From: Streptomyces sp. NBC_01197
GTDB taxonomy: Bacteria > Actinomycetota > Actinomycetes > Streptomycetales > Streptomycetaceae
Assembly (NCBI RefSeq): GCF_036010505.1
Contig: NZ_CP108570.1
Coordinates: 16,465 to 80,464 of the forward strand
Reading direction: 5' to 3'
DNA: 64,000 bases
In this document: positions 1 to 8,766 of the stretch, piece by piece
How positions within the stretch are numbered: position 1 is the first letter of the stretch
Layout of the letters: every line of letters starts with the position of its first letter
Program-made: the position numbers and the translations under genes
Notes under the pieces: model-generated
What the model was told of the DNA's origin: nothing
The model's input: only the letters and a program-made list of their open reading frames with translations
The model's database searches: none

Positions 1-77
1 GCGGACGCGGCGGTGGATCCACGGACTGACCAGCGAGAGCAGGAGTGCCGTACCGAGCAGGACGTAGGGGACCATCG

Positions 78-1235
78 TCACTTGCCCCCGGCGGCGGCCG
101 TGAGGCGCTTGACCTCGGCCTGAGCGAGCGTGAGCTGCGTCTGCACCTCGCGCTTCTCGTCCTTCGTGTCGTTCACGGTCGTGTGGAGCGTGTCGACCTG
201 GTCCGCCAGTTCGCGCTGCCGCTCGACGGCCCGGCCCAGCTCGGCCGCGTGCGCCTTCTCCTGCTCGGTACGGCGCTCCTTCTCTGCGGTGACACGGGTC
301 TCGGCGTCCCGGTCGGCCTGCTCGGCGCGGGCCGTCGCGGCACGGACCGCTTCCTCGGCGACGGTGACCTTGTCCTGCGCAGCCTTGACCGCCTTCTCCG
401 CCTCGGCCCTGGCCGTTTCGGCGGCGGCCTTCTCGTCCTTGACGGCCTGTTCCATCTCCCGGACCTGACGGTCGGACTCGACCTTGGCCTTCCCCGCCGC
501 GTCCTCGACGGCCTTGACCTCCTTGGCGGCGGTGTCCTTGGCGTCGGCGACCTTCCGGTCCGCCTCGTCCTGCAGGTCGATGACCCGCTGCTCCGCGTCG
601 TCCGTCGCCTTCTTGATGGCCTGGTCGGCTTCGGCCTGCAGGCGCTGGATGCGCTCCTCCGCCTCCGCCCGCGCCTTCTCCAGGTTCTCCTCGAACCGGG
701 TCGTCCCCTCCTCCAGCAGGGTGATGGCGCGCTCGGCGGCCTCCTGCGCCTCCTCGGTCTCGGCGCGGGCGAGGTCGCGCTGGCGCATGGCCGCGTCCCG
801 CTCGGTGTTCGCGGTGGTCGTCTTCTTTCGCCACTCGGCGACCTGGGAGTCCGCGGTCGCGGCGACGGCGGCGACCTCGGCCTCGGCGGCTTCCGGGTCA
901 GTGACGGTCTGGAGCAGGTCGACGTACCGGGCCAGCTCGGTTCGCAGCTCGTCGACCTTCTGCAGCACGGTGCCCTGCACGATGCCGGCGGTCCGGGCAG
1001 CGTCGGTGACGACGCGGTCGGACGGCTCCTCGGCGGGCTTGGTGCCGCCGCTCTTCCCGCGCTTGGCCCGGAAGGAACTCATCGCGTTGTGCTCGGGGTC
1101 GGAGCAGTATTTCGGCGCCCGGCCCGGTGCCGTGGGGTCCTTGGGGACCGGCGGGACCGTGCACCCGGGGAACGCGCACTGCGACGCTTCCTCGGTGCGG
1201 GCCTCGTCGGTCTGCTCGGTCTGCTGCTCGCTCAT
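78..1235 (-). CDS. Coiled-coil protein with N-terminal cysteine motif
   Basis: About 385 residues. The N-terminus has a zinc-knuckle-like run of C and H (CAFPGC, later KYCSDPEHN, residues about 20-50). From about residue 85 to the end it is almost pure Ala/Glu/Lys/Arg heptad sequence, a long coiled coil. I start it at the ATG at 1235, which has AGGAG nine bases upstream, rather than the TTG two codons earlier. KfrA-type plasmid proteins have a DNA-binding head and a long coiled-coil tail and repress their own promoters. The repeats just upstream would suit that, but no HTH is visible, so the link is inference. It reads away from the repeat cluster. Confidence 0.8.
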   Translation of the reverse strand: MSEQQTEQTDEARTEEASQCAFPGCTVPPVPKDPTAPGRAPKYCSDPEHNAMSSFRAKRGKSGGTKPAEEPSDRVVTDAARTAGIVQGTVLQKVDELRTELARYVDLLQTVTDPEAAEAEVAAVAATADSQVAEWRKKTTTANTERDAAMRQRDLARAETEEAQEAAERAITLLEEGTTRFEENLEKARAEAEERIQRLQAEADQAIKKATDDAEQRVIDLQDEADRKVADAKDTAAKEVKAVEDAAGKAKVESDRQVREMEQAVKDEKAAAETARAEAEKAVKAAQDKVTVAEEAVRAATARAEQADRDAETRVTAEKERRTEQEKAHAAELGRAVERQRELADQVDTLHTTVNDTKDEKREVQTQLTLAQAEVKRLTAAAGGK

Positions 1236-1280
1236 CTGCAAGAACTCCTACTTCGCGGTGGGTTGCGCAGGACTCCAGTC

Positions 1281-1343
1281 TAATGTATTGCATTGCATTC
1301 CGTCAATGCATTGCATTGCCTGCGATGCAATGAAACGCAATGC
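1281..1343. promoter_or_regulatory. ATTGC/GCAAT repeat cluster upstream of the coiled-coil gene
   Basis: In 63 bp the 5-mer ATTGC (or its complement GCAAT) recurs about seven times in both orientations, for example 1287-1299, 1305-1319, 1327-1332 and 1337-1343. CATTGC at 1314-1319 and GCAATG at 1327-1332 form an inverted pair. It lies about 45 bp upstream of the coiled-coil start and is markedly AT-richer than its surroundings. It is probably an operator, iteron or centromere-like site; which of these is not decided by the sequence. Confidence 0.6.
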
Positions 1344-2067
1344 TTTAGGGAGTGTCGGCATGATCGCGGCCGTCTGGGTGCCGGTCGCGGCGACCGCTGG
1401 CGGTGTGTCACGGCTTGCCGTGCTCAGTGGGCGTCGTACGGGGGCTTGGGCTCGTCTCACCGGGCGTCGCGGCCGGGCTGGTGGTCCTCGACCTCCTGGC
1501 GGTGGCCCTCGTCGACCGGCCCCGGGTCCGGCCGGCAGTCGGCGGCCGGCGTCTCGCCACCGGCTCCCCTTTTTCCGTAGCTGGCTGTCTTTCCCAGCTC
1601 GAAGCACCCGCAGCCGCGCGCGCGGCTGGCCACGGAGGATCACGGGCCCTGGGCGCTGCTCATCCGGCCTGCGCCATGGCTCGGGCCGGAGCGGGGTGCT
1701 CCCTCGTCGGTTGGGCGCGCGTAGCGCTGCCGCGGTTCTCGGGGTGCCGGAAAGGATCGCGCTCGCGCGACCGCGCAGCGGCGCCGTAGGCGTCCTTGGA
1801 GCGCTCCCCGGGGTTCGTGGCACCCTCTGGGGCCCAATCGACGAGGGAGTGCACCGCGACCCACCTTCACCCCGACCCCCCACCGACTGGCAGGCGGCGA
1901 CGCTCCCCCCGCCCCCTCGGAGAGCGGGCCCGCCGGAGGCATCGGTCTGCCCGGCGGAGTCCTCGCGCGTGCACGCGTAGAGGCCGCTCAAAACGCTCAG
2001 AACTCCGCCGGGCAGACCGATGGGGCGAGACCGGCTGGTCCCGCCCCATCCTCGTTCTGTGGCGCGG
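1344..2067. other. Gene-poor stretch
   Basis: No frame here has a convincing start, ribosome site and sustained codon bias. A fragment reading LGLVSPGVAAGLVVLDLLAVALVDRP (about 1455-1535, + strand) looks like part of a membrane segment, but the frame has no continuation, so a decayed gene is possible. The stretch also holds a small hairpin near 1610-1629 and the long inverted repeat listed separately. Confidence 0.4.
1940..2022. repeat. 21-bp perfect inverted repeat around a 41-bp centre
   Basis: Bases 1940-1960 are the exact reverse complement of 2002-2022. The 41-bp centre contains its own 12-bp palindrome CGCGTGCACGCG at 1966-1977. It lies about 45 bp downstream of the stop of the interrupted gene (2068-2463, minus strand), so it could act as that gene's terminator. 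The long centre is unusual for that, and a recombination or protein-binding site is also possible. Confidence 0.6.
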
Positions 2068-2463
2068 CTACTCGGCGGCCGGCGGCGTGCCGACGGCGAT
2101 GCGGGCGCCGACCAGCTGCCCGGTCTGGGCGGCGGCGCGCAGTGCCTTCGTGGCGGCCTTGTCGTCGTGGCGCAGCTCGTCGAGCCCGACGGTGCCGACG
2201 TAGAGCACGGCCCACCCGTAGCGGGCGGCCAGCTGCAGCCAGCCGTCCGGCAACTCGACCGACCCGGTGAAGAACTGCCTGCCGTCGGGGTCGAGGATCA
2301 GCAGCCCGTCCTCGCCGGCCGGGCCGTGACCGAGCAGCAGCACGCCGATCCACTCGGCGACCTGTGGCGGGGCCTGGCGCAGCCGGGTGACCAACTGAAA
2401 GCCCTGGGCGAGCAGGTGGCTGGCGACCACGTTGGTCAGCTCGCCGGTGGGGTTGTCCGGCCC
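2068..2463 (-). pseudogene. C-terminal half of a gene split by transposon A
   Basis: The minus-strand frame enters from the transposon end as PDNPTGELTNVVASHLLAQGF and runs to a stop at 2068. The N-terminal half is at 8767-9126. Joining them across the transposon restores one reading of about 250 residues (...YVVTDNGP + DNPTGELTNVV...). This half has alternating hydrophobic strands and ends ARIAVGTPPAAE. The family is not recognised. As it stands it has no start of its own and is presumably not made as an intact protein. Confidence 0.75.
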
Positions 2464-2464
2464 C

Positions 2465-2506
2465 GGGGATCAATCGAACCGTGGTTGGCGCTGAGATTGA
2501 TCATGG
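2465..2506 (+). repeat. Left terminal inverted repeat of transposon A
   Basis: 42 bp beginning GGGGATCAATCGAACC, identical to the reverse complement of 8722-8763. A GGGG outer end and a length near 40 bp are typical of Tn3-family ends. The transposase start lies 84 bp inside. Confidence 0.95.
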
Positions 2507-2590
2507 CCATTTAGCACAACTTCGGGATGCGGGTTCAGGTTTCTCCGAAAGCCCAGTGGGCCCGGATGATGGGTAGTTACCGTCCGCCGC

Positions 2591-5500
2591 GTGCCGGTGG
2601 AATTTCTGAGCGATGAGCAGGCCGAGGCGTACGGACGATTCGTGGAGGAGCCGACGCGGCCGGAGTTGGAGCGGTTCTTCTTCCTGGACGACGTGGACCG
2701 GGACCTGATCGCGTTGCGCCGCACGACGGCGCACCAGCTGGGGTTCGCGGTGCAGATGTGCACCGTCCGGTACGTCGGCCGGTTCCTGGTGGACGACCCG
2801 CTGGACGTGCCGTGGTCGGTCGTCGAGCATCTGACCGCGCAGTTGCAGATCGAGGACGCGTCGGTGGTGAAGCGGTACACCGAGCGGGCGAAGACGGCGT
2901 ACGAGCACGCGTGGGAGATCCGGGACGCCTACGGCTACCACCCGTTCGAGGACGCGGAGTGGGGCCGGAAGTTCCGCGCGTTCCTGCACGGACGGGCGTG
3001 GACGGGCGCCGAGGGGCCGGTGGCCCTGTTCAACCAGGCGGTGGGCTGGCTGCGGCGCCACCGGGTGCTGTTGCCGGGCGTGAGCGTGCTGGCCAAGCAG
3101 GTCGCCTCCGTGCGCCAGGTCGCGGAGAAGCGGCTGTACGCGACGGTGGCGGGCGCCGCGCGGCGTGCGGACGCGTCGTTGTCGGCCGATCTGGTGGCGC
3201 TGCTCGGCGTGCCGGAGGGGCGGCGGATCTCGGAGTTGGAGCGGCTGCGCCGGCCGCCGACGCGGACGACGGGTGCGGGCCTGGCGAAGGCGTTGGAGCG
3301 GGTGGATGAGATCTCGGCGTTCCGTTTGGGCCGGGTGAAGCTGGACAAGGTGCCGCCGAACCGGCTGGCGACGCTGGCACGGGTCGGCCTGGGGTCGAAG
3401 GCGCCGATCCTGGAGCGCACCCCGGAGCCGAAGCGCACCGCGCTACTGACGTCGGTAGTGCGGCACCTGGAGGCGTCCGCGATCGACGACGCGCTGGATC
3501 TGTTCTCGGTGCTGATGCAGGTGAAGCTGATCAGCGCCGCGCGGCGGGCGACAGACCGGGACTGGCTCGCGGCCCGGCCTCGCATGGCGAAGGCGTCGCG
3601 GATGCTCGACGGGGTGTTCCGGCTGTGGAGCGAGCAGTTGGACCTGATCACCGAGAGCGGCACCGACCTCGATGCGAGTGCGATGTGGCGGGCGCTGGAG
3701 ACGGCGATCGGGCCGCGCGAGGAGGTGATGGCCGCCTCGGCGTTGCTGGGAGAGCTGATCGGGCCTGCGGACGAGGAGGCCGAGGCAGAGATGCGACGCC
3801 TGCTGGCCACCCGCTACAACACTGTTCGCCCCTTCCTGTTGCTACTCGGGGAGTCGCCCGCGCTGGGGGCGGCCTCCGGCGGCAAGCGGATTCTGGAGGC
3901 GGTGAAGCGCCTCCCGGTACTGGCTCGGCGGAAGGTGAAGGCCAAGCCGCTGCTGCCGCGTGAGATCGACGCCAAGCTGGTGCCGGCAGCCTGGAAGAAG
4001 CCGGTGTACTCCAACCCGGACCTGCCCGAGGGCGCGGTGGACCGCGACGCGTATGCGGTGTGCGTGCTGGAGCAGCTGTTCCGCGCGCTGAACCGGCGCG
4101 ACGTGTTCGCCTCGCCGTCGAACCGGTGGGCGGACCCGCGGGCGCGTCTACTGGACGGCAAGCAGTGGGAGGCCGTCTCCGAGGATGTACTGCACGGCCT
4201 GAGCCTGGACGAGCCGGTCGCCGAACACCTGGCCGGGCGGGTACGGGCCCTGGACGCGGCCTGGCAGCTGATGGCCGAACGACTGGAGGAGGCCGGGCAG
4301 GACGCGAAGCTCAGCTTCGAGGTCCAGCCCAACGGCCGGTTGAAGCTGAACGTCGACAGGCTCGGCGCGCTCGGCGAGAGCGAGTCCCTGAAATGGCTGC
4401 GCAAGACCACCGCGAAGATGCTCCCGAAGATCGACCTGCCGGACCTGTTGTTCGAGGTCGACTCCTGGACCGGGTTCCTGGACGCCTTCGTGCACCTCGG
4501 GGACGGCCGTACCCGGATGGAGAACCTGAAGACATCCCTGGTCGCGCTGCTGGTGAGCGAGGCGTGCAACATCGGCTACACCCCCGTCATCGACGCGGAC
4601 GACGAGGCACTCACCCGGGCCCGGCTGGTCCACGTCGACCAGTACTACCTGCGCGCCGACACCATCGCCGCGGCGAACGCGAAGCTGATCGAAGCCCAGG
4701 GGCGGGTGCCGATCGTGGAGCACTGGGGCGACGGCCTGCTCGCGTCCGTCGACGGGCTGCGGTTCGTAGTGCCCAAGCGAACCATCAACGCCGGTCCGTC
4801 GCCGAAGTACTACCACTTCAAACGGGGCATCACCTGGCTCAACGCCGTGAACGACCAGGTAGCGGGCATCGGGCAGATGGTCGTGCCCGGCGCCCCGCGC
4901 GATTCCCTGCACATCCTGGACACCCTGCTGAACCTCGACGCCGGGGTGAAGCCGGACATGGTGGCTACCGACAACGCCTCCTACTCCGACATGGTGTTCG
5001 GCCTGTTCTCCCTGCTCGGCTACAACTTCTCGCCCCGCTTCCGCGACCTGGCCGACCAGAGGTTCTGGCGGGCGGAGCTGCCTGGGGTGGAGACCGGTGG
5101 GTACGGGCCGTTGGAGCCTCTGGCCTGCAACAAGGTGAATCTGAACAAGGTGATCACGCACTGGCCGGACATGCTCAGGGTGGTCGGCTCCCTGGTGACC
5201 GGGCAGGTGCGGGCGTACGATCTGCTGCGGATGTTCGGCCGCGAGGGACGTCCCACCCCGCTGGGCAACGCGTTCGCCGAGTACGGGCGGATCGCCAAGA
5301 CTCTGCACCTGCTACGGGTCGTCGACCCGGTCGACGACACCTACCGGCGGCAGATGAACCGGCAGCTCACCGTGCAGGAGTCCCGCCACAAGCTCGCCCG
5401 CGACATTTGCCACGGCAAGCGCGGGCAGATCATGCAGGCGTACAAGACAGGCCAGGAGGATCAGCTCGGCGCGCTCGGTCTTGTGCTGAATGCCGCCGTA

Positions 5501-5746
5501 CTGTGGACGACTCGCTATCTCGACGCCGCGGTCGAGGAGTTGTGGGCCCTGCCCACCGAGGAGCGCGAGCACGACGTCCTGGACGAAGACGTCGCCCGCG
5601 TCTCCCCGCTCAAGCACGCCAACCTCAACGTGCTCGGCCGCTACAACTTCACCGCCAGTGTCCCGGCCGCCGGTGCCCTGCGCCCGCTGCGCGACCCTGA
5701 CTCGCCGGAGCTGGACGAGGACGACGACGGGAGCGGTCAGGAGTGA
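2591..5746 (+). CDS. tnpA: Tn3-family transposase (transposon A)
   Basis: This 1051-residue enzyme catalyses replicative transposition by cutting the 3' ends and joining them to the target, giving a cointegrate for TnpR to resolve. The N-terminal domain (about 1-170) begins LSDEQAEAYGRF. The C-terminal RNase H-like domain shows the expected acidic triad: Asp in VDGLRF (about 720), Asp in ATDNASYSD (about 790) and Glu in AEYGRIAKT (about 895). It is slightly longer than the usual 950-1010, with an acidic tail (DEDDDGSGQE). The start is a GTG at 2591; no strong Shine-Dalgarno is visible. No frameshift is seen, so it should be active. Confidence 0.95.
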   Translation: MPVEFLSDEQAEAYGRFVEEPTRPELERFFFLDDVDRDLIALRRTTAHQLGFAVQMCTVRYVGRFLVDDPLDVPWSVVEHLTAQLQIEDASVVKRYTERAKTAYEHAWEIRDAYGYHPFEDAEWGRKFRAFLHGRAWTGAEGPVALFNQAVGWLRRHRVLLPGVSVLAKQVASVRQVAEKRLYATVAGAARRADASLSADLVALLGVPEGRRISELERLRRPPTRTTGAGLAKALERVDEISAFRLGRVKLDKVPPNRLATLARVGLGSKAPILERTPEPKRTALLTSVVRHLEASAIDDALDLFSVLMQVKLISAARRATDRDWLAARPRMAKASRMLDGVFRLWSEQLDLITESGTDLDASAMWRALETAIGPREEVMAASALLGELIGPADEEAEAEMRRLLATRYNTVRPFLLLLGESPALGAASGGKRILEAVKRLPVLARRKVKAKPLLPREIDAKLVPAAWKKPVYSNPDLPEGAVDRDAYAVCVLEQLFRALNRRDVFASPSNRWADPRARLLDGKQWEAVSEDVLHGLSLDEPVAEHLAGRVRALDAAWQLMAERLEEAGQDAKLSFEVQPNGRLKLNVDRLGALGESESLKWLRKTTAKMLPKIDLPDLLFEVDSWTGFLDAFVHLGDGRTRMENLKTSLVALLVSEACNIGYTPVIDADDEALTRARLVHVDQYYLRADTIAAANAKLIEAQGRVPIVEHWGDGLLASVDGLRFVVPKRTINAGPSPKYYHFKRGITWLNAVNDQVAGIGQMVVPGAPRDSLHILDTLLNLDAGVKPDMVATDNASYSDMVFGLFSLLGYNFSPRFRDLADQRFWRAELPGVETGGYGPLEPLACNKVNLNKVITHWPDMLRVVGSLVTGQVRAYDLLRMFGREGRPTPLGNAFAEYGRIAKTLHLLRVVDPVDDTYRRQMNRQLTVQESRHKLARDICHGKRGQIMQAYKTGQEDQLGALGLVLNAAVLWTTRYLDAAVEELWALPTEEREHDVLDEDVARVSPLKHANLNVLGRYNFTASVPAAGALRPLRDPDSPELDEDDDGSGQE

Positions 5747-5782
5747 CGGGCAGGACCTGGTCGGCGGCGCGCGGCCCCTGAC

Positions 5783-6373
5783 TCAGGGTGACTGCGGGGC
5801 GCCGTGTCGCAGGCCGTCGAAGAGGAGGGCGGTGATCTGCCGGGCCTCGACCAACCAGCCCTCCGTGGCGCGCATTCCGCAGATGCCGCCCAGGGCGCGC
5901 AACAGGGTGGAGCCTGTGACGTCGTCGCGGACGGTGCCGGCCGCGCTGCCGGCTTCGAGCAGCAGGGAGAGGGCGTTGGCCATACGGGTGCGTGCGTCGT
6001 CGAAGACCGGTGAGTCTGTCGCCATGATGCTTTCCAGCACACTGGACATCCCCTTGCCCACCGCCGCGTGGTCCACGAGCAGCAGCAGGAAGCGCCGCAG
6101 CGCTTCCTCCGGGGTGTGTTGGTCCAGGAGGACGCCTGGCGTGGCGCACAGGTCGTCGACCTCTTTGCGGTAGACCTCCTCGATCAGCGCTTCGCGGGTT
6201 TCGAAGTGGCGGTAGAGCGTTCCGACGGCGACGCCGGCGCTGCGGGCGATGTCCTCGACGTGCGCGTCGGTGTCGCCGCAGAGGAACGCCTGGCGGGCTG
6301 CGGACAGCAGTGCCTCGCGGTTGCGTCGCGCGTCGGCGCGCAGCGGGCGTGATGCCGGCAAGAGAACCCCCAT
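5783..6373 (-). CDS. TetR-family transcriptional regulator
   Basis: 196 residues, the usual TetR size. The N-terminal HTH (about 18-60) contains ARRNREALLSAARQAF and the typical GVAVGTLYRHFETREALIEEVY. The rest is helical and would be the ligand-binding/dimer domain; its ligand cannot be read from the sequence. It is convergent with tnpA (37 bp between stops) and divergent from the SDR gene, with 69 bp between starts. That arrangement suggests it represses the SDR-VOC operon and itself. The ATG at 6373 lacks a clear Shine-Dalgarno. Confidence 0.9.
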   Translation of the reverse strand: MGVLLPASRPLRADARRNREALLSAARQAFLCGDTDAHVEDIARSAGVAVGTLYRHFETREALIEEVYRKEVDDLCATPGVLLDQHTPEEALRRFLLLLVDHAAVGKGMSSVLESIMATDSPVFDDARTRMANALSLLLEAGSAAGTVRDDVTGSTLLRALGGICGMRATEGWLVEARQITALLFDGLRHGAPQSP

Positions 6374-6442
6374 AAGGTGAGTCTGGTTCCGTTTACGTGT
6401 ACCGTTTCCGGAGTCAGGTTCATCTTACGGAGGGGATTCCCC
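6374..6442. promoter_or_regulatory. Divergent promoter/operator between TetR and SDR genes
   Basis: The 69-bp space between the two divergent starts is AT-richer than the genes. It holds the hexamer CCGTTT twice, 13 bp apart (6389-6394 and 6402-6407), around a near-palindromic GTTTACGTGTAC. TetR proteins bind such sites in divergent spacers. The ribosome site for the SDR gene, GGAGGGG, is at about 6426-6432. Confidence 0.5.
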
Positions 6443-7216
6443 ATGCCGAACACCGACGAGGGCCTGGACGGCCTGCGAGTGCTGGTCACCGGCGGCAGCC
6501 GGGGCTTGGGCGCGGCGACCGTGCGCCGCTTTGTCGCCGCAGGCGCAACCGTGCTGACGGCCTCCCGCAGCCGACCCGAGGAGGGCGGGGGCGCCACCTT
6601 CGTGCCGGCGGACCTCTCGACGCAGCAGGGCGTGGCCGAGCTCGGCCGCCGGGTCGTCGAACAGGTGGGCGGAGTGGACGTGCTTGTGAACAACGCAGGC
6701 GCGGCCAGCGCCCCGGCGCCGACCCTGAGCCGGTCCGACGCATCCTGGCAGGCGGACCTGGAGATGAACCTCCTCAGCGCGGTACGCCTAGACCGGGCCC
6801 TGGTGCCGGGAATGGTCGAGCGGGGCTCCGGCGTCGTCGTGCACGTCTCCTCGATCGCGAGCCAACTTCCCCAGCGCACCGAGGCGTCCTACGCCGCCGC
6901 CAAGGCCGCGCTCAACACCTACAGCCGCGAACTGGCCACCGAGGTCGGCGCGCACGGGGTGCGTGTGGTCTGCGTCCTTCCCGGCTTCGTCGTCACTGAC
7001 GGCGCCACCGCCCACCTCCGGCACATGGCCGAGGCGCAGGGCGTGACCACCGAGGAAGTCACGCAGCAGATCGTGGACCACCTGAAGGTCCCCATGGGCC
7101 GCCCCGGAGATCCCGAAGACGTCGCCGAGATGATCGCCTTCCTCGCCTCCGGCCGCGCGAAATGGCTCACCGGAGCACAGTTCCGCGTCGACGGCGGCAT
7201 CATCCCGACCGTCTGA
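6443..7216 (+). CDS. Short-chain dehydrogenase/reductase (SDR)
   Basis: 257 residues, a normal classical SDR. It has the NAD(P)-binding motif TGGSRGLG (about 15-22), NNAG (about 78), the catalytic Ser in HVSSIAS and the YxxxK pair in YAAAK. The C-terminal FRVDGGIIPTV is typical. An NAD(P)-dependent oxidation or reduction of an alcohol or carbonyl is expected; the substrate is unknown. I start it at the ATG at 6443 behind GGAGGGG; the frame is open further upstream but would cross the promoter region. It is followed after 32 bp by the VOC gene and is probably controlled by the divergent TetR protein. Confidence 0.92.
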   Translation: MPNTDEGLDGLRVLVTGGSRGLGAATVRRFVAAGATVLTASRSRPEEGGGATFVPADLSTQQGVAELGRRVVEQVGGVDVLVNNAGAASAPAPTLSRSDASWQADLEMNLLSAVRLDRALVPGMVERGSGVVVHVSSIASQLPQRTEASYAAAKAALNTYSRELATEVGAHGVRVVCVLPGFVVTDGATAHLRHMAEAQGVTTEEVTQQIVDHLKVPMGRPGDPEDVAEMIAFLASGRAKWLTGAQFRVDGGIIPTV

Positions 7217-7248
7217 GCAACCACCGACAGCACGAACAGGACAACCCC

Positions 7249-7617
7249 ATGCCCATCACCCTGACCTCCGTGATCATCGACGCCGCCGACATCGAGAAGG
7301 AGAGCTCCTTCTGGCACCGGCTGCTCGGCGGCTCCCTCACTCCCACGCCAACCCACCACTTCGTTCAGGCCCCCGGCCTCCCGGTGATCGTCGTCCAGTC
7401 CGCCCCCGGACACACCGCCCCGAACTGGCCGGACGGCACCTCCCAGCAGATGCACCTCGACTTCGGCGTCGACGACCTCGCAACCGCCGACTGCACGGCC
7501 ACCGACGCCGGCGCCACCCGACTGCGGCCCACCGACGAGATCACCCCGGAAACCCGCACCGGTAGCCGTGTCTACGCCAGCCCGGCCGGACACCCCTTCT
7601 GTCTGCGCTCGACCTGA
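7249..7617 (+). CDS. VOC (glyoxalase-like) family protein
   Basis: 122 residues, start ATG 7249. It shows the vicinal-oxygen-chelate pattern: SVIIDAADIEKESSFWHRLLGG at the start, MHLDFGVDDL in the middle and RVYASPAGHPFCLRST at the end, matching the two beta-alpha-beta-beta-beta halves. Members are metal-dependent lyases, isomerases, dioxygenases or antibiotic-binding proteins. Together with the SDR it suggests detoxification of a carbonyl or aromatic compound, which is inference. The res site of the transposon begins only about 25 bp after its stop. Confidence 0.85.
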   Translation: MPITLTSVIIDAADIEKESSFWHRLLGGSLTPTPTHHFVQAPGLPVIVVQSAPGHTAPNWPDGTSQQMHLDFGVDDLATADCTATDAGATRLRPTDEITPETRTGSRVYASPAGHPFCLRST

Positions 7618-7643
7618 GCCGGTCGCCGTCCACCGAGCCGCGC

Positions 7644-7770
7644 CCTGTCGTCAAACGTTCGTTTGACGACAGGCTGCCGACGCGTCCAATGAACCCGTGC
7701 AATCCGGGGGTTCACGGCGGCTCGAATCCAATCAGATCCGATGGTGATTGCTGACAGGGTTTGACGACAG
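7644..7770. other. res site of transposon A
   Basis: Immediately upstream of tnpR, bases 7644-7656 and 7661-7673 form a 13-bp inverted repeat (CCTGTCGTCAAAC and its complement) around GTTC. A second, less regular copy with GTTTGACGACA lies at about 7752-7770. Tn3-type res sites consist of two or three inverted binding sites for the resolvase dimer in exactly this position. Site I, where crossover occurs, is not assigned. Confidence 0.8.
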
Positions 7771-7806
7771 ATAGGGTCCGATCCTCCGGACGGAAGGGGC
7801 CTCTCG

Positions 7807-8727
7807 GTGGCGAACCTGGTCTACAAGCGGGTCTCGACCGACCAGCAGTCGACCGCCCGGCAGAACCTCGTCCTGGACGAGGCCGGGATCGAGGACCCGG
7901 TCGTCTTCGAGGAGGACGGCGGCACCTCCAGCCGCCTCCACCCGCTGCAGCGGCCGAAGTTCCGCGAACTGCTCACATACGCGCGGCCGGGCGACATCGT
8001 GCACATCTCCGAGATGTTCCGCCTCGTACGCGGCACCGGGCACATCCTCGACGTGCTCGACGTCCTCCACCGCGACCAGGTGGCGCTGCGCATCCACGAC
8101 GGCGCGTTCTCCGCGATGGACCTCACTGCCCGCCACCCGCGCACCGGCGAACTGCTGTCCACGGTGAAGTTCATGGTGCAGACCCTCGCCGCTGCCGGCG
8201 AACTGCAACGCGACCTCCAGCGCGAGCTGACCTACGACGGACTGCGCGCCGCCGAGGCCAAGGGCAGCAAAGGCGGGCGTCGCCCCGCCATGGGGGCCGA
8301 CAAGACCGACGCCGTCCGCACCGCGTACCTGAAGGGCCGCTCGATCGCCGCCCTCGCCCGCGACTACGGCGTCAGCCGCGGCGCGATCCGCACGGCGGTC
8401 ACCGACCTCATGCCCGACCGCATCGCCATCGAGGAGGACGCCCCCGCCCCGGAGCTGCCGGTCGCCCTCGACATGCCGGGCAAGGTCGCCGACTTCCTTC
8501 GCACCACCGACCTGGAGCCCGCCGAGCGGGCCGCGCTCAGCGAGGGCGTGACCGTACGGCGCGGCCAGGGCTACACCCTGCGCGTCAGTGCCGTCCTCCC
8601 CGTACACCGCCAGCTCCTCGACCGCTGCCAGCCGCTCGACAACACTTCGGCGATCCCGGCACAGCGCAAGGCCCGCCGCGAGTACGCGAACCGTGTCAAC
8701 GCCCTCGGGGCCACCGCCGAACCATGA
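7807..8727 (+). CDS. tnpR: Serine site-specific recombinase (resolvase, transposon A)
   Basis: 306 residues. The catalytic domain opens LVYKRVSTDQQS, with the nucleophilic Ser in the RVST motif, followed by LTYARPGDIVHISEMFRL. A resolvase-type HTH (SIAALARDYGVSRGAIRTAV, about 179-198) follows. Typical TnpR proteins are about 185 residues; here about 100 residues of unknown role follow the HTH. It would resolve cointegrates at the adjacent res. The GTG start at 7807 has only a weak purine run upstream. The stop overlaps the right terminal repeat. Confidence 0.92.
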   Translation: MANLVYKRVSTDQQSTARQNLVLDEAGIEDPVVFEEDGGTSSRLHPLQRPKFRELLTYARPGDIVHISEMFRLVRGTGHILDVLDVLHRDQVALRIHDGAFSAMDLTARHPRTGELLSTVKFMVQTLAAAGELQRDLQRELTYDGLRAAEAKGSKGGRRPAMGADKTDAVRTAYLKGRSIAALARDYGVSRGAIRTAVTDLMPDRIAIEEDAPAPELPVALDMPGKVADFLRTTDLEPAERAALSEGVTVRRGQGYTLRVSAVLPVHRQLLDRCQPLDNTSAIPAQRKARREYANRVNALGATAEP

Positions 8728-8763
8728 TCAATCTCAGCGCCAACCACGGTTCGATTGATCCCC
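8722..8763 (-). repeat. Right terminal inverted repeat of transposon A
   Basis: Exact reverse complement of 2465-2506 over 42 bp. It begins inside the last codons of tnpR. Confidence 0.95.
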
Positions 8764-8766
8764 GGG

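Larger units (their letters stand above)
2465..8763. mobile_element. Transposon A, Tn3 family, 6.3 kb
   Basis: It is bounded by 42-bp perfect inverted repeats starting GGGG. Inside are a full-length Tn3-type transposase, a TetR regulator, an SDR oxidoreductase, a VOC-fold protein, a res site and a serine resolvase, all intact. It sits inside a minus-strand plasmid gene. A perfect 5-bp target duplication is not present. The best candidate pair, taking one extra base into the ends, is ggccc on the left and ggacc on the right, four of five matching. Drift after insertion or an inversion/deletion at one end would explain this. Confidence 0.93.

Noticed and set aside
1403..1789. Membrane protein gene on the + strand
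   Set aside because: One short hydrophobic stretch in a frame that otherwise lacks a ribosome site and codon bias; noted only as a possible decayed fragment.
4060..5700. Arg/Ala/Gly-rich frames inside transposase A
   Set aside because: Low-complexity alternative frames of the transposase with no ribosome site.
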